A DNA stretch of 64,000 bases from Lutjanus erythropterus (taxonomy: Eukaryota > Chordata > Actinopteri > Lutjaniformes > Lutjanidae): contig CM034600.1 of NCBI GenBank assembly GCA_020091685.1, forward strand, positions 5,345,837 through 5,409,836. Direction: 5' to 3'. The position numbers were made by a program, and so were the translations under genes. The notes under the pieces were generated by a model. It made no database searches. It had not been told where the DNA came from and saw nothing but the letters and a program-made list of their open reading frames with translations. Shown in pieces: positions 22,087-34,518 of the stretch; position 1 is the first letter of the stretch; each line of letters begins with the position of its first letter.

Positions 22087-24266
22087 GTGAGACCCAAATC
22101 CTTTCTGTAGTAAAGTGCACTGGAAACACTGTTTCATGCAATAGTTGAATGACACAGTCACCAGAGATACTGGACTAAGCACAAAGTTTTTTTAATTTGA
22201 GAATGTGTCCAGCAAATCATTTCTCTTTTTTTGTTGGTAGAGATGTTTTTCATTGAGTGGCTACTTTTTTCCTCCTTTTTGCTACGTCTGCGGTGCATTA
22301 TATTTTGCTTTCTCAGTTGGATGATTAAGCTTTCTTCTTCCTTTTAGTTGCAGGGGTTTTGAATTACTTTTGTTTGAAGGAGCCCTCGTTCTGAGTGTGT
22401 GATTCACTCGAGGAGGAGTGGACTGGGACAGTATGAACTGTGTGTATGCTTCAGACTCTGTAAATGCAACGGGCTCAGTGTATGTGTCTGCTGGATTTGC
22501 CTGGAATATATTTGCAAAATGCTAATCTTTGAGTCGTCCTTGTCTGTCCTGATTTATAAAGCCAAGTTATGCATAATTTAAAATCAACACATCAGTAGTG
22601 CTTAAAGGATAATCATATCACTCCTGTGTAAGTCTCATAATAATAATCACTATTTGGATAAGTGGTTGCTACCCATTTGAACTGGGAAGTCTGAATTCTG
22701 ATTTACCCACTGGAGACTTCAACTTTATATTGTCCATGCTTCTTTGTACTGCTTTTCTTTGAGGTAGAGCTCAAACTGTCAGTAAGTTTATATGTTTCAT
22801 TACATTCATTCTAACTTATACAAGGTCTTAATCTGTGGTCCTTGGATTCTTTTGTTTACGGAATATATTGAAGCCATTAGACATATAACATAATAAAAAG
22901 GTTAGCACTTTTTAAATGAAAATGAAAGTACTCATGAATCTGTGAATCTTGAATGGAAAAATAGTTCAGTTTGAATTCCTTTAGAGAGCTGCCTGCGAGT
23001 GCCCCCCTCTTTTCCTGACCACGGCTCTGTGTCTGCTCTCCGGGGCTCTTTTCACACACCGTTTATGATCAAAGAAGCAGCACGCACTGACAAACACTCC
23101 ATGTCATATGTCTGCGAAGAAAGCACAAGTGTTATGCCACAAAAAGAAAATGGACAAAGAGGACAAAAAGACAACACTTTTCAAACTAGAGGGAATAAGA
23201 ATGCGATCTCATACAAGTGTGTGCCTCCCAGAGGTCATGAACAATATCCCAAAGATGAAATACCATCCAAAGATGATGAGGAAGTTACTGTCGTTGTGGT
23301 TGAGGTATGTGACATGATGGAAGTGACGCAACCGACATCACGTCCATAGCAACATTTTATGTCACTCAAAACTTTAAATTACTCGACATTTACTTTCTTC
23401 TCCACACAGGACTGGAACCCTGGTTTCCTGGGTGAAAGTCTTGTACCTGTTTGAGCCCTGAGCTGTCCATCCATCTCACCTCCTCCAAATGCAGACTTCT
23501 TCACGTCTTATACTTTTCCTGTCGTGCTTGCATGTCCATTATATCAACTAACAATAAACAGACATATCAGTCAGAAATAGCTGCTTCCACTTGCAAACAA
23601 CAGGCATGTTTTTCTGGTGTGGGCAGGCTGGTTTCCTCACTCATTATCAGGTATGGAACACTTTACACTTCACTGCTCGAACTGCTCTCCTTTACCTCCT
23701 TAACTTTGATTGCCACCCATGTGCTGCAGTGGTAATCATAAGTTTTTCTGCTCAGAGGACGCAGTGGAGTGGCCACTTCTTCTCACCTCGGTCTGGTGCA
23801 CTCAGAACTTCGAACCACTCACTTCTTTGTGCGCTAAGACTTTGCTGTTTTTCCAATGCTGAAAAGCTAATCCAATATATATTTTGAGACCACAAAATAC
23901 CAGAGGAAGTAATGTTGAACATGCTGATGCTTTTGAATGGAAGTTGTTTTTCGAGGTACAAAGAGAGAGATTTGATCATCTATTAAGAATATCCAACATG
24001 ACCCCAGCCCCATGATACTTTGCGCGAATAATGGGCACAGATTCCTTCCACCAAACAGGCATCTACAAGAGTTAGCAGTATGCTACTGTATTCCATCCTT
24101 TTAGCAATTTTGGGGGAATAAATTATGTCAGAACACAGTCTGTCACACCTCACAGGCAAGGTTCATTTTGGGAAGAGTGCTAATTTGCTTTCTTGCCAAA
24201 ATTTGGATGAGAAGTTCAACACCACTGTCTCAAACCGTGTAACATGATTTGTAATTTTTACCCTCT
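22087..24266. other. No gene recognised
   Basis: Unique-looking sequence. The 116-codon frame at 22999-23349 (plus) and the 98-codon frame at 23591-23887 (plus) have no recognisable domain, and no convincing splice-site pattern supports them as exons. Confidence 0.5.
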
Positions 24267-24312
24267 TTTTGTACATAGTCTTATTAGCTTAATAATAGGA
24301 CTATGTACAAAA
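24267..24312. repeat. Near-perfect 20-bp stem with 6-nt loop
   Basis: Left arm 24267-24286 begins TTTTGTACATAGTC and continues TTATTA; right arm 24293-24312 is its reverse complement with one G:T-type mismatch. The loop is GCTTAA. No other repeat structure surrounds it. It could be a tiny palindromic element or, if transcribed, a hairpin RNA. Confidence 0.85.
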
Positions 24313-25101
24313 TCCACCATCCACCCCGACTTTGTCCAAATACTGACTTTCTCATTTTTTACACGTCACCAGTCATAATTACTACAGCCACTAGAGGTCA
24401 TGAAACTATGTAAATATGTGTCATAATAAACTGTTTATACAGACAATCCTGTTCTTCTGGTGAGGACAGGCTGAATAAAACATACCCATCTTTGTTACCA
24501 TGGAATGCATGGAGGTGGCTACATCATTTATTCCCCTGAAATCTCTAAGAAAAGGGAAGAAACCTGTAATATACCACTACCACCAGTACTGACACTGGTA
24601 AAATGAAAGGAATAACCAGAAGTCACACCTATAATTCATGCAAGCTATGAGGCTAATAATATGCTGCTGTACGCATCATTTATCCTAAAAAATATGAAGG
24701 GCAGAATGCAGCCTTGACTGATGGTGCATACAATGTGTTTGGACACGGGGTTGGATTGTGTTGGTGGAGGTGCAGGTTGTTCGCTCCAACCTATCCATTC
24801 TCACATTGTAAGGATTTTAAAGTGTCCAACATGTCAAGGCCTTTGTTAGAGGCGCTGCAGCCTCCATCATATTCAAACAGAATCAATGTGTGCCTGAAGA
24901 AAAATGCCCTTTATACAATATTCAACGTTAGTAGAACTGCAATATCCACTTTGTTGCAAATGTAAATATGAATGTTTAATTTATTTGAATGTCTAACTGT
25001 GCCATAGTATTCATGCGTGCAGGACTCATTCATATTTCATTCTTATGAATATGAGAATGCTCCATGGTCTCTGATGTCAAGTTTGGTGCCATCACTGCTG
25101 A

Positions 25102-25103
<2 letters not shown>
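24313..25103. other. No gene recognised
   Basis: Unique-looking AT-rich sequence with no recognised repeat ends. The frame at 24714-24965 has no domain. Confidence 0.5.
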
Positions 25104-25156
<53 letters not shown>

Positions 25157-25172
25157 TGAGAGAGAGAGAGAG
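25104..25172. repeat. Compound (GT)n(GA)n microsatellite
   Basis: About 25 GT units run into AGTGAGAGAGAGAGAGAG. Confidence 0.97.
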
Positions 25173-25877
25173 CATCCTTTTAGAGTTGAGCTGTCCTCCA
25201 GTTCTTTGGTCATCACAGACAGCAAAACAGAGACATAACAAAGACATACAAAATGTTGTAAAAGGGTTATAAAAGTGGTCTTTTTTTGTAGCTGATTTTG
25301 TGTGTTTCTGTGCTTTACAAAACAGTGAACTAATTATTTCATTCTAATGTTCTGTAAAAATTGCATCCAGCTAAGTGTGATCACAGATTTTGGGGTGATC
25401 AGCCACCCCTCCCTCTCTAAATCTGTGTTAAGACGGCTGCCACTAGCAGAGTTGCTAGTCAAAGGTGTCCGGGATATGTTAGTGTCTTTTGCAGCACCAC
25501 CAGCAGCTCTTTTTGCTGCCATTGGCTCAAACACATTATGTGATAACCACAAAAATCTCCCCCGTTATTGATTGCGAAGGATAGTGGTTGTCAGTAATAG
25601 AGTGAGGGCTAATTTCAGCATCTGTTCCACAGTCTTTGATCAAACCAAATAAACTGTTTTCATGTGGAATGATAAAACCATAAAAGAAAATTGCAGTTGT
25701 TTTGTTCGTACATTATTCCAGTGCCTTTTGGATGCTGCCACTGGGGCACATCAGACACACATGCTGGATTGAAATACGGAAAAGCCCAGACACAAGTCCC
25801 AATCTCCATTGTTGAAGCACCCTGAATATTTGTAACAAACCCCTTTTTATTTTATTACCAGCCGCAACAGCTTGGCT

Positions 25878-25878
<1 letters not shown>
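25173..25878. other. No gene recognised
   Basis: Unique-looking sequence with overlapping open frames on both strands at 25334-25571; the opposing frames suggest chance openness and no domain was recognised. Confidence 0.5.

Positions 25879-25972
<94 letters not shown>
25879..25972. repeat. Long uninterrupted (GT)47 microsatellite
   Basis: About 94 bases of pure GT, the longest perfect microsatellite in the window. Confidence 0.98.
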
Positions 25973-25973
<1 letters not shown>

Positions 25974-26920
25974 ATGGCAAAATGTGGTCCTAATGTAGTG
26001 GGAACCATCACTGTTGTTGCAAGATGTCACAAAACTTTACAGGTGTGAAGTCGAGATTAAAATGAGTTAAAGTGTGGTCCTAATAAGGCTGTAGGAAGTA
26101 GGGAAGAGGCCACTGGACCCCCACTTTATGCCCCTAGGCCACATTGGTTCTAAGTTGCGGATCACTGTATAACAATTTCAATCTTTCCCAATCACTCCAA
26201 CAGCTAATTCCATTAGGCACGGCTGCGTAGTGTTACAGCAGCACCACAGCAGCCATATACATGCAGAGCCCATTTTTGACATGCTCCGTCAATTAGCACA
26301 GAGCAGATCGAACAGGCAGAAAGTCAGACACAGAAAAGTAGAGAGAACCTAGTCAATTTTCAAAATAAAAGACCCCCACGTAGACTCACAATCATAAAGA
26401 CAGACAGAAAAGAAACTATTTAACCATGTAGCCTGCTTATGTGTGGTAGAAGCACAAAAAGCAAGGAAAGAGGACCTAATCAACAGAATCTGATCCAGTA
26501 AACATGATCAGGTGGGCAAAACGCTCCGCTGCTCAAATGCTTCTGAATCGCTGCTGGTGGGGACATGCAGCCATGTGGAGGACGGACACACCATGCGTAA
26601 TGGAATCTAGAGACTAGAAAAACTAGAGACGATCTTACAATGGGTTCACACCAGCTGCAGCTCATGTCATCATGAGGTGCACTGTATGATAGGAGCTTTG
26701 CTGTATGTCTTTTATGATTGTAAGGTCATTGGTTGGTTTTGTAGAATGCCTTTTTATTTTTGTGTGTCTTGAAAAGTTTGCCCAAACTTGGCATGACAGT
26801 AAATACAGTTGGGTAAACTGTGTGCAGTTGGCCAATAACTTCAGCTCACATCAAAAGTTTTCCTCATACTGACTAGGAAACATTTTCTTCCCCGATGTTC
26901 TTTGCCTTCTGCCGTCTTTG
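25973..26920. other. No gene recognised
   Basis: Unique-looking. The part at 26160-26330 combines homeodomain-like AATTAG and AATTCC words with low repeat content and is a candidate for conserved non-coding DNA, by inference only. Confidence 0.45.

Positions 26921-26949
<29 letters not shown>
26921..26949. repeat. (CT)n microsatellite
   Basis: Fourteen CT dinucleotides. They create a Leu-Ser run in the open frame at 26895-27248, which is otherwise without a domain. Confidence 0.97.
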
Positions 26950-26953
<4 letters not shown>

Positions 26954-28587
26954 CACCCCTCTCTCCATCTATCTCACTCTGTCTCTGCCACTGGTACAGG
27001 CCTGTTTGGCTGGCAGCAGGCAGGAATGCGACCTGAGTGGGCAGAGTAGAGGGAAGGGGCAGAGGCCAAGGCAACGTCGAGCTGATCCGAACAGTCGCTG
27101 CCAAGGTAAACACACAGTGAGAGAGATGGGAGCGGCGAATGTAAATATAGAAAGATTACGGTGGTTTGACACGTATCCCTTCCCATCTGATTCTCATCCT
27201 GGAGCATTAACTATCTCGATCTGCTCTGAGGAGAGCTTCACTGGCTGAAAAGAAAAAAGAGAGAACACAAAATCCTTGAAAAAAAAACAAACTTTTAAGT
27301 CTATTTTTTTTTTTTTAAGTAGGATTCATGTATTTCTGAAACTATTCGATTTTCTGGAATGAAAAACTTGTAAAATAAAAGAAAGGGTGACTAAGTCAAC
27401 TTGGAAATCAAGCTGGAGCTTTGAAAAAATGTAGCACGAATTATTATCTGGTACAAAAATATGCAAACCTTGGAATATCTTAAACTTTGGACCAAAACAC
27501 TGTCTAAAGCCCGATTCGAATGCTACTAACATTACGGGGGGAATGAAACATTCACTGTGCTCCTCTGTAATTTCACTCGCCGTTCCCTTTTAACTTGGGA
27601 AATTGCAGGATGTAGTCCGCAATAGGCACGGACATTCAGCAGGACAAAGCCAAAAGAGAAAGCCCGAAGCCTTGCCAAGGGGGCGCAGAGGGAGAGACGT
27701 GAGACAAAGACAATACAAAATGTAAATCAGTCAGGAATCTAGGGCTGCCTCCGAACACTTGACTAAACCATTAGGCGGTACAAAGAGTCTTAGTCGATCA
27801 TGTTTTCATTTGTCTTATTTATTTAGTCACAGAAAAACAAGTGTGAATTTGCAATAACTGCAACTGGCTATTGTGACGTACGTTCACATTTGTGCATCGA
27901 TTCATACACATACACAACCACTTGATCCAGGAGTGGAACCATGTACAGAGGTAATGCAGCTGCATTAGGACCCGCAAATGACTAGGATCCGTGTCCACGA
28001 GCTTTCAGTCTTTCACTAAACACATATGGATTCTAGTCTTTTCAAGACAGCATAGCACTGCACTGTGGCTGCCATTTTTAACACATAATTCTTTCACGCG
28101 GTGTAGAAGGTATTTATAGTGCTTATTCAGTCAAGACACTTAGTTCGCGGTGCCACATACATTGACTCATACATATGTCATGTTTCTAAATTAAGTTTAA
28201 ATAAGGATTAATTGCCAATTTCATGTTCAAGAATGTACAAAGAGTGCCCACGCTGAATTCTGGGTTACTGCAGTTATGGACATATGCAATACTACCACGA
28301 GGGCAAATCAGCAGAAAGTTAGCTAGTGAAATGTCAAGACAGCAAGTAAGTGACAAATGAGCAAAATACAAACACAAAAGTAAGTTTGAGAAGCCAGAAT
28401 AGGAAGAAGCAGCAGAGAAAGAAAAAGCAGCTTCCAAAAATAGTTTTCTTTCAGAAAGTTTGACAAAGATGAGTGGCACAAGTTGTTCCTGTGGATGTAT
28501 TAATGAGAGTGTACCTATGATATAAGTACAACTTGTTTATTATTTTATTTGACAGATAATCAACCAACACACTTATGTTTTTGAAAT
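26950..28587. other. No gene recognised; possible miniature-element end
   Basis: At 27739-27800 the words CTAGGGCTGCCTCCGAACAC and TCTTAGTCGATCATG resemble the left end of a GGGCTGCxxCCGA-type teleost miniature element; a right end was not found. An 11-base T run lies near 27305-27317. The frames at 26895-27248 are not supported as exons. Confidence 0.4.
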
Positions 28588-28755
28588 CTGTGTGAAGATG
28601 TGCCATCACCAAGTATACTGTATTTTCATTCATGTCAAGATGCACTCTCGCCTGTAAGTATTTTTGTTTGTGTTAAGGTGCGCTGTCACCTGTTAACCTA
28701 TTTGTTGTTCATCCATGTAAAGTTGCAATGTCACCAGTTAGTTTTTATATGTGAG
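28588..28755. repeat. Short minisatellite, four diverged units
   Basis: The word AAGATGTGCCATCACC recurs as AAGATGCACTCTCGCC, AAGGTGCGCTGTCACC and AAGTTGCAATGTCACC, starting near 28595, 28637, 28675 and 28730. Spacings are 42, 38 and 55 bases. The units share a TTTTTGTT-like linker. Confidence 0.75.
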
Positions 28756-29074
28756 AAGTTGCTTGGACAGCGATGATTCTTGAATCAATCAACACCAGAT
28801 TTTGTCAGAGAGGCTGGTTTATCACTGTCTTGGCCTTGCTATTATGACTCCTCCTCTATATCACAGCGGTGCATTTCGCCTTTGTTTGTCATTTTAAAGC
28901 TGCATTTTTTCACTTTTTTCATTCGCCAACATTACGTCATGTTATGTCTGATTGTGGTTTGCGGGGCCTGGTTCAATAATCTTGCATTAGGGCCCGGTGT
29001 TGACTTGTTACTGCTTGTTGTTAAAGTATAAGGAGTGGGACAAAGTCACACCAGTGCAAGAAGGAACGATCAGC

Positions 29075-29258
29075 CAAGTCTGACGATGCCACCAAGGCTG
29101 TATAACAAATAGTTAATGAGTTATGAAAGGGGGAGTGGCTAAAGTATAAGCGAACCTTTACCAACGAAAAAAGAACTCTGCTTAGTCCACTGATGCCTCC
29201 CCCAAGTGTCAGTGAGAAATGATTCAGGGGTTATAAAAGGGGACGTGGCTAAAGTGTA
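29075..29258. repeat. Diverged tandem duplication of about 110 bp
   Basis: GATGCCACCAAGGCTG, then AGTTATGAAAGGGGGAGTGG, then CTAAAGT recurs downstream as GATGCCTCCCCCAAGTGTCA, then GGTTATAAAAGGGGACGTGG, then CTAAAGT. The matching GTGGCTAAAGT words start at 29135 and 29245. I recognise no family. Confidence 0.6.
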
Positions 29259-30286
29259 TAGGGCATGTAAATGAATAAGGCTTTCTTTGTGATGGCAATT
29301 TCAGTTTTAACAGTTTGCACCGAGGTGTTGTTCAGTGTGACTTTTTTGTCTCCCATTGACCCACCAGCACAGCACCCTGTCTGTGCTCCGAGACCTTGGG
29401 ATATACAAATTAAGCACCGCTGAGCAGCATGCATGAGAATGACTTACAATATGATATTTTTGAATATATCTCTTGCCTTTTCCCTGATTGTCTGAACAAG
29501 TTGCTAAATTTGAGTCTCTTTTTAGAAATGAAGTTAATAAGAGTTCTGAAAAGTCACTAAGCTTGAAACACTAATATCAATAATTAGGAAGTGGTTGATA
29601 AACCAGGTGAAAAAGGAGGGACTGATGCGATGGAGAATGAGCAGCAGACCTAAATCAGTTATGTCTCATTTTCATTAAAAAATGAAATTGAATGCTTGAG
29701 GTACTAAACTGGTGTTAGGTGTTTGAATCCCTCACCCTCTACCACACTGATTGACCACATACCACTGGCATAAACATAAGTGTGCATCACACCTTCTCCA
29801 CCCATCTAGCAACACAGTCTTTGGCTGTGAGCCCTCTGCAGACATGACAGCTGGCTGCTTGTTCTTAATGTGGTACAGCATGCCAGCGCTTACTGACCTG
29901 AAGAGTCGCATCACACAATTTACATTTGACTTTGTTGCCTTTCTGGAGGAAACATTCCTACACTCAGCTTAATTTTTAAAAAGTGCTAGTGAAGTCACTG
30001 GTCAGAAATATTTTTGGTGGTTAACCAATTAATGGTTAACTCTTGTCATCCCCAAATGTAACTGAGGACCCTGGGACACACTGTGATAGCAATTTGTCAA
30101 TCACAAGGTAGCAATGCCCTAAAGTGCCACCTGCTTTATTGTCTATGTTACTCTGGATGGGACCATAATTTACACAATGAACATCATGCTGTACTGAAGA
30201 TGGTTTGAAACTAATGATTTAGACCATAAACCCATTAGAAAAGTGTTTACTGAGTTTATAAATTAAGTGAGAAGTAGGGTAATTTT
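29259..30286. other. No gene recognised
   Basis: Unique-looking sequence with one perfect 8-bp inverted repeat GTTAACCA/TGGTTAAC (30020-30040). Open frames at 29732-29972 occur on both strands and lack domains. Confidence 0.5.
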
Positions 30287-31164
30287 CTCATAAGATTTAG
30301 TCACATGCTAATATTTTGTTGGACCGCCTTTAGCTTTGATTACGGCAAGCGTTCACCATGGCATTGTTTGATAAGCTTACATTCATTTCTATCCAGAGTT
30401 GCATTAATTTTTCTGCCAAGATCATAAAACTGCCCCCACAGGCTTGTACAGTAGACACTAGGCATCATGGGAGCATCACTTCATATGCCTCTCTTCTTAC
30501 CCTGATGCCCCCATCACTGTGGAATAGGGTAAATCTGGACTCATCAGACCACATGACCTTTGTCCATTGTTCCAGAGTCCAATCTTTATGCTCCCTAACA
30601 AACTGAAGCCTTTTTTTTCTGGTTATCTTCACTGATAAGTGGTTTTCTTAAGGCTACACAGCTGTTTAGTCCCAATCTCTTGAGTTCTCTTCACACTGTG
30701 TGTGGAAATGTTCTTACTTTCACTATTAAACACAGCTGTGAGTTCTACTGTTGATTTTTTATGATCTGATTTCACCAACATTTAAGTGATCTCTGATTAC
30801 GATCATTCATAATTTTTTTTCCGACCACATTTCTTCCTTGAAGATGATGGTTCTCCACTATCCTTCCAGGTTTTAATAATGTGTTGAACTGTTCTTAACA
30901 CAGTTTTAGTAGTTTCATCAATCTCCTCGGTTTTTTTCTTTGCTTGATTCAGGTCAATAATTTGACTCTTCTTTTCCACGACCACAGGATATGTCTTCTG
31001 ACATGGTTGTTTCAGAAATGAGAAGCTCCTCACTGCATCAGTTAGGGTTCAATAAGTTGTTACCAGCTGAAACATATTAATCACTGCAGTAATTATACAA
31101 TGGAAGGATCTTATCTATTTGCTTAGTTCAATCCAGGTAGTGACTTTTATTTGGCCAGACAGTG
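30287..31164 (-). mobile_element. Tc1-like transposon, internally deleted
   Basis: The right end reads CCAGGTAGTGACTTTTATTT then GGCCAGACAGTG, a typical end of a common teleost Tc1-like family. On the minus strand a transposase N-terminus (30803-31033) is followed by further transposase-like segments in broken frames, including KVMWSDESRF near 30540. The segment matching family sequence jumps near 30420, after GCCAAGATC, to a part that lies much further along in full-length relatives, so a large internal deletion is inferred. The left terminus is too diverged to define, and no TA duplication was confirmed. Confidence 0.85.
30803..31033 (-). pseudogene. Tc1-like transposase N-terminal fragment
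   Basis: The 76-residue frame contains the paired-like helix-turn-helix DNA-binding region of Tc1-like transposases: EEIDETTKTVLRTVQ followed by IIKTWKDSGEPSSSRKKCG and RKK. In intact relatives of about 340 residues this region binds the terminal repeats. The start Met lies just inside the right end, as expected for the family (MSKDTSRG-like start replaced here by an upstream extension). Downstream frames are interrupted and the catalytic core is partly deleted, so it is not functional. Confidence 0.85.
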
Positions 31165-32209
31165 TAAAATCAGACACAACCAGTGGACTGACCCCCCTGC
31201 TGGCTATTAGAAAAAAAGGCAGACTTGATTAGGCACTTCCACACTGGCTTCACTTTTCAGACCCGGAAGCTCTGTCCTCTATTTATACTGTCTGTGGCAA
31301 AAACATTTTGACTTCCTCCATTTTCACACACAAGTCAGATTTCACACTGAGCTGATTTTGAAAAGAGAAAAGAGGGGGACAAGCAGGAAAAAACACTTTA
31401 CAAAACAAGGACGTTGCTCCCGAACGGGATTTAAATTTCAGGAGGACCAGACAGTTCACAGAAAAACAGCAGGTAATTGCTGCTGTAATTATTACTGGAG
31501 TGGGAGTGAAAAAATTACCCGCATAAGTGCTCCGGATGGGATTAAAATCACTGACAAGCGCAGGTAATGTTAAAATCACCCCACTTCCCCTGGAGAAATA
31601 AATCCAGTCCGAATGGAGCTTAAGAGATAAAATGTATATAGCTGTGGTACACTCAGCTGCACTGTTAGAATAGATATATGTTAATTGTTTTACTTGTGCT
31701 TGTGTGACAAGTAGTTTGTGATACAGGGTGATTCATTTTCAGACAGAAGTAAGCTAATTTCATTCTTTTCTTATTACAGTTGTTACGGTATTCTGTGTTC
31801 AGAACATGTCATTTAAAATTTGGTCTACATGTTATTAGTATTATGTGTATTGGACACTGTTTAGGCAGCCAGTGATACAAAAGAGGAAGACAGATAACTG
31901 ATGCAGATCCTTGCCTGTGGATCGATTATTCATCAATCTGTTGGTAATGCCTCCCACAGGGGGGGTCACGCTTCTCTTCCTTACTCAATACAGACGAGTG
32001 AAGGCAAGAGCTGGTGGTAGTTTTCCTCGGTCATCCTTCTCCCTTACTATTTCCCTTTATTTAAGGTCATTACCACACACCAAGCACTTTGAAGTTATTA
32101 ACACATTTGTAAGAGTTTTCGCTGTGTTACTTACTATTTTTATGTGGAAGAGTTTCTAGCTCGGACGCTGTGTAAAATAGCAGTTGGAAACCCTGTGGCA
32201 CTGGTGAAC
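31165..32209. other. No gene recognised
   Basis: The part at 31280-31600 has overlapping open frames on both strands and two related words, CCGAACGGGATTTAAAT and CCGGATGGGATTAAAAT, that suggest an old miniature element; the family is not recognised. The rest is unique-looking. Confidence 0.45.
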
Positions 32210-32640
32210 TTAAGGGACGGGCCTCTGGGATGCCTTTCCAGTGGACAAAACATAGCAAAATGCCTTCTGGGGTGCCCCTCTAGTAGACAAAATGTTGAGA
32301 ATCTCTTAAGGTCCCTTTCCAGTGGACAAAGCATGACTAGATGCCTTCTTGGATGCATATTTAATGGACAAAATGTAGAAAAGTGCCTTCTATAGAGCCC
32401 TTTTAGCAGACAAAACATGTTAAAATGCTGCTCTGGTGGACAAAACATGACAAAATGCCTTCTGGAGTGCCCCTCTAGTAGACAAAATGTAGTAAAGTGT
32501 CCTCTAAAGTGCCCTTCCTGTGGACACAACATGGTAAAATGCCCTCTGATATGCCCTTCTGGTGGAAAAAAAACATTACAAAATGCCATCTGAGATGCCA
32601 TTCCAGAAAATGTGTTGAAGCGCCATATATGCTCCCCTTC
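32210..32640. repeat. 42-bp minisatellite with open minus-strand frame
   Basis: About ten units of a 42-base motif built round CCAGTGGACAAAACATGG and AAAATGCCTTCTGG. Anchor words start near 32241, 32283, 32322, 32364, 32406, 32435, 32478, 32520 and 32562, giving spacings of 42, 39, 42, 42, 29-30, 42, 42 and 42. Almost all are multiples of three, so a minus-strand frame stays open for 153 codons (32140-32601) with a 14-residue period such as CPLEGHPRRHF. I regard it as a noncoding minisatellite; the same family occurs at 18865-19045. Confidence 0.9.
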
Positions 32641-34518
32641 ATACTAAAAAAATATTTGCCTCTAGCTGCCTTTAAAGACTGAAATAGTTCCCTGTGTGTT
32701 TTTGTCACAGAGTTCCAGTTATTGTACGATAAAACAATTAATCTCAACCATGAATCAGAACTTTTTCACCCTAAATGCATAACAGTTTCCACTGTGCTGT
32801 CGCCCACCATGTACAGCTGGTGCCCTTTCTATTTTTGTTGCCCCTGCCCCTCAGACAGCCTGAGGCCACCACTGCTCCATGGTCTTGTCATTGTTTATAT
32901 TTAGGCCACGCTCTGTTGTTTTCATACCATTTGTGCTGTAAGGTTTAAGTTGTTCTTTTGACACTGTAAAAACCTAGTGGTTCATTCAACTGTAAGAATA
33001 AGCTAAATAAGTTTAAAATGTAAAAGATTAGGAAACTGTTTGGTTGAACATATATTTCATAATTTAATGTCATGTCATGATTTGGGTAAAAAGATAATAT
33101 GAATAACGTAGTTAAAAGCATAATTTATATAATTTAGTTGAAAAGATAAGTTAAATCATTTACAAGGTGTTAAAAAATATAAATCATGGTAACTGCGTTT
33201 ATATTTTGGAAATTGTTTTGTTTGCGTTGTCATGTCACAACACACGTTGATTCCCAAAATACTACCTTAAGGGAACATCTGTTTCTTTGTGTTTGTGTTT
33301 TAACAGCTACGTAATTGATAAAGGCAATCTTAAATTTTTTTTGCAGCAGTCAAGATGTTTATGGATCTGTTTTTGCAATTATGTGAGTTTCTTGATAACT
33401 ATAAAGTCTACAGAGTTTCTGTTGAAATGTTAAAGCAGGTCAGAAACACAAATTGTTGTTCCACCCACATATTATAACACTTCATAAAAGTTTTTTTCCA
33501 GCCAGTGAGAATATGAACTTAAGCGACACAGACTGCAGTTTATTGTATGTATTAGTTTAGTTAGAGAGGAAAGTTTGGAGGATATTTATAGGCTACACTC
33601 TGCTCAATATACTGACAGTAGAAGTCAATATAGAGGCTACTCTTCCACTTGACAAAAAACTTTTATTTTTTTCTCTGTCTGTTGTATTTATTCAGCATCT
33701 CCTTTATGAAGTGTGACAGCTTCGATCGCCTGGAGACTTTCTGTGTTCTTACTGTATCTGATTGGAGACAACAACAAGGCATTTTCCTGGTGCAAACAAG
33801 ACTCCCGAGGCGTCCGCCCACCACTATCATCAGTTGACAAGGTTAGTGCGTTCAGGCTGATGTAGAGTATGCATAGATTACACAGGAAAGTGTCTGTCTA
33901 ACCTCTCAGACTCCAGGGCCTTACAGCCTAATCAGGATTGGTATTTCACATTATGCCAACATGAATTTCAAAGTGTGTACAATGTACTGTAAGTGTGCAG
34001 TGCCTAACAGGAGATGGAGTCAAATTCAAGCATAAAAATATATAAATGATATTCATTGCTCTCTCTTTTTTCGCAGAAAGTAAGATCTGTGGGTCAGTCT
34101 CATAGGGCACATAAATTAATATTAAATGCAACATAATGCAGCACAATTGTACCTTTTCAGAAAATACATTATCATTATCGTGTGTGGTTGAATACAGTCA
34201 GACTGTTAAAGTGTGAAGTGTGTGAGATGATCGTTTTGAACAAAATGTGTTCATATAATCAGCCTTTGTTCACTACAGAACTTATTTTCTCTTTAAAAAA
34301 AACCCAATGCCAAAATTTTCCATCTGCCGCCGAAAAAGCAGAGCTTATTTTAAAAGGACATAATCGCTGAAACACTTGAAAAACATTTTCTTTTTCTCCG
34401 AAAGTCTGAAGTGTCCAGTTACATAAAGCAGTAGCACATGGGGAGAGGAGGAGAGCGGCGACTTTTCAGTCAGTCATTGATTGACCGTTTATAGCAAATG
34501 GTTATCCAGTTGGCAGTT
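32641..34518. other. No gene recognised
   Basis: AT-rich. The part at 32960-33160 has ACTGTAAAAACC and TTTAAAATGTAAAAG words faintly like the family at 19284-19895. No coding signal; the 62-codon frame at 33649-33837 has no domain. Confidence 0.45.

Noticed and set aside
22999-23349. Lys-rich 116-codon frame as an exon
   Set aside because: A second phase is also open over the same bases, no domain is recognisable and flanking splice signals are not convincing.
32140-32601. 153-codon Cys/His repeat protein
   Set aside because: Read as a minisatellite whose unit is a multiple of three; kept only as a testable finding.
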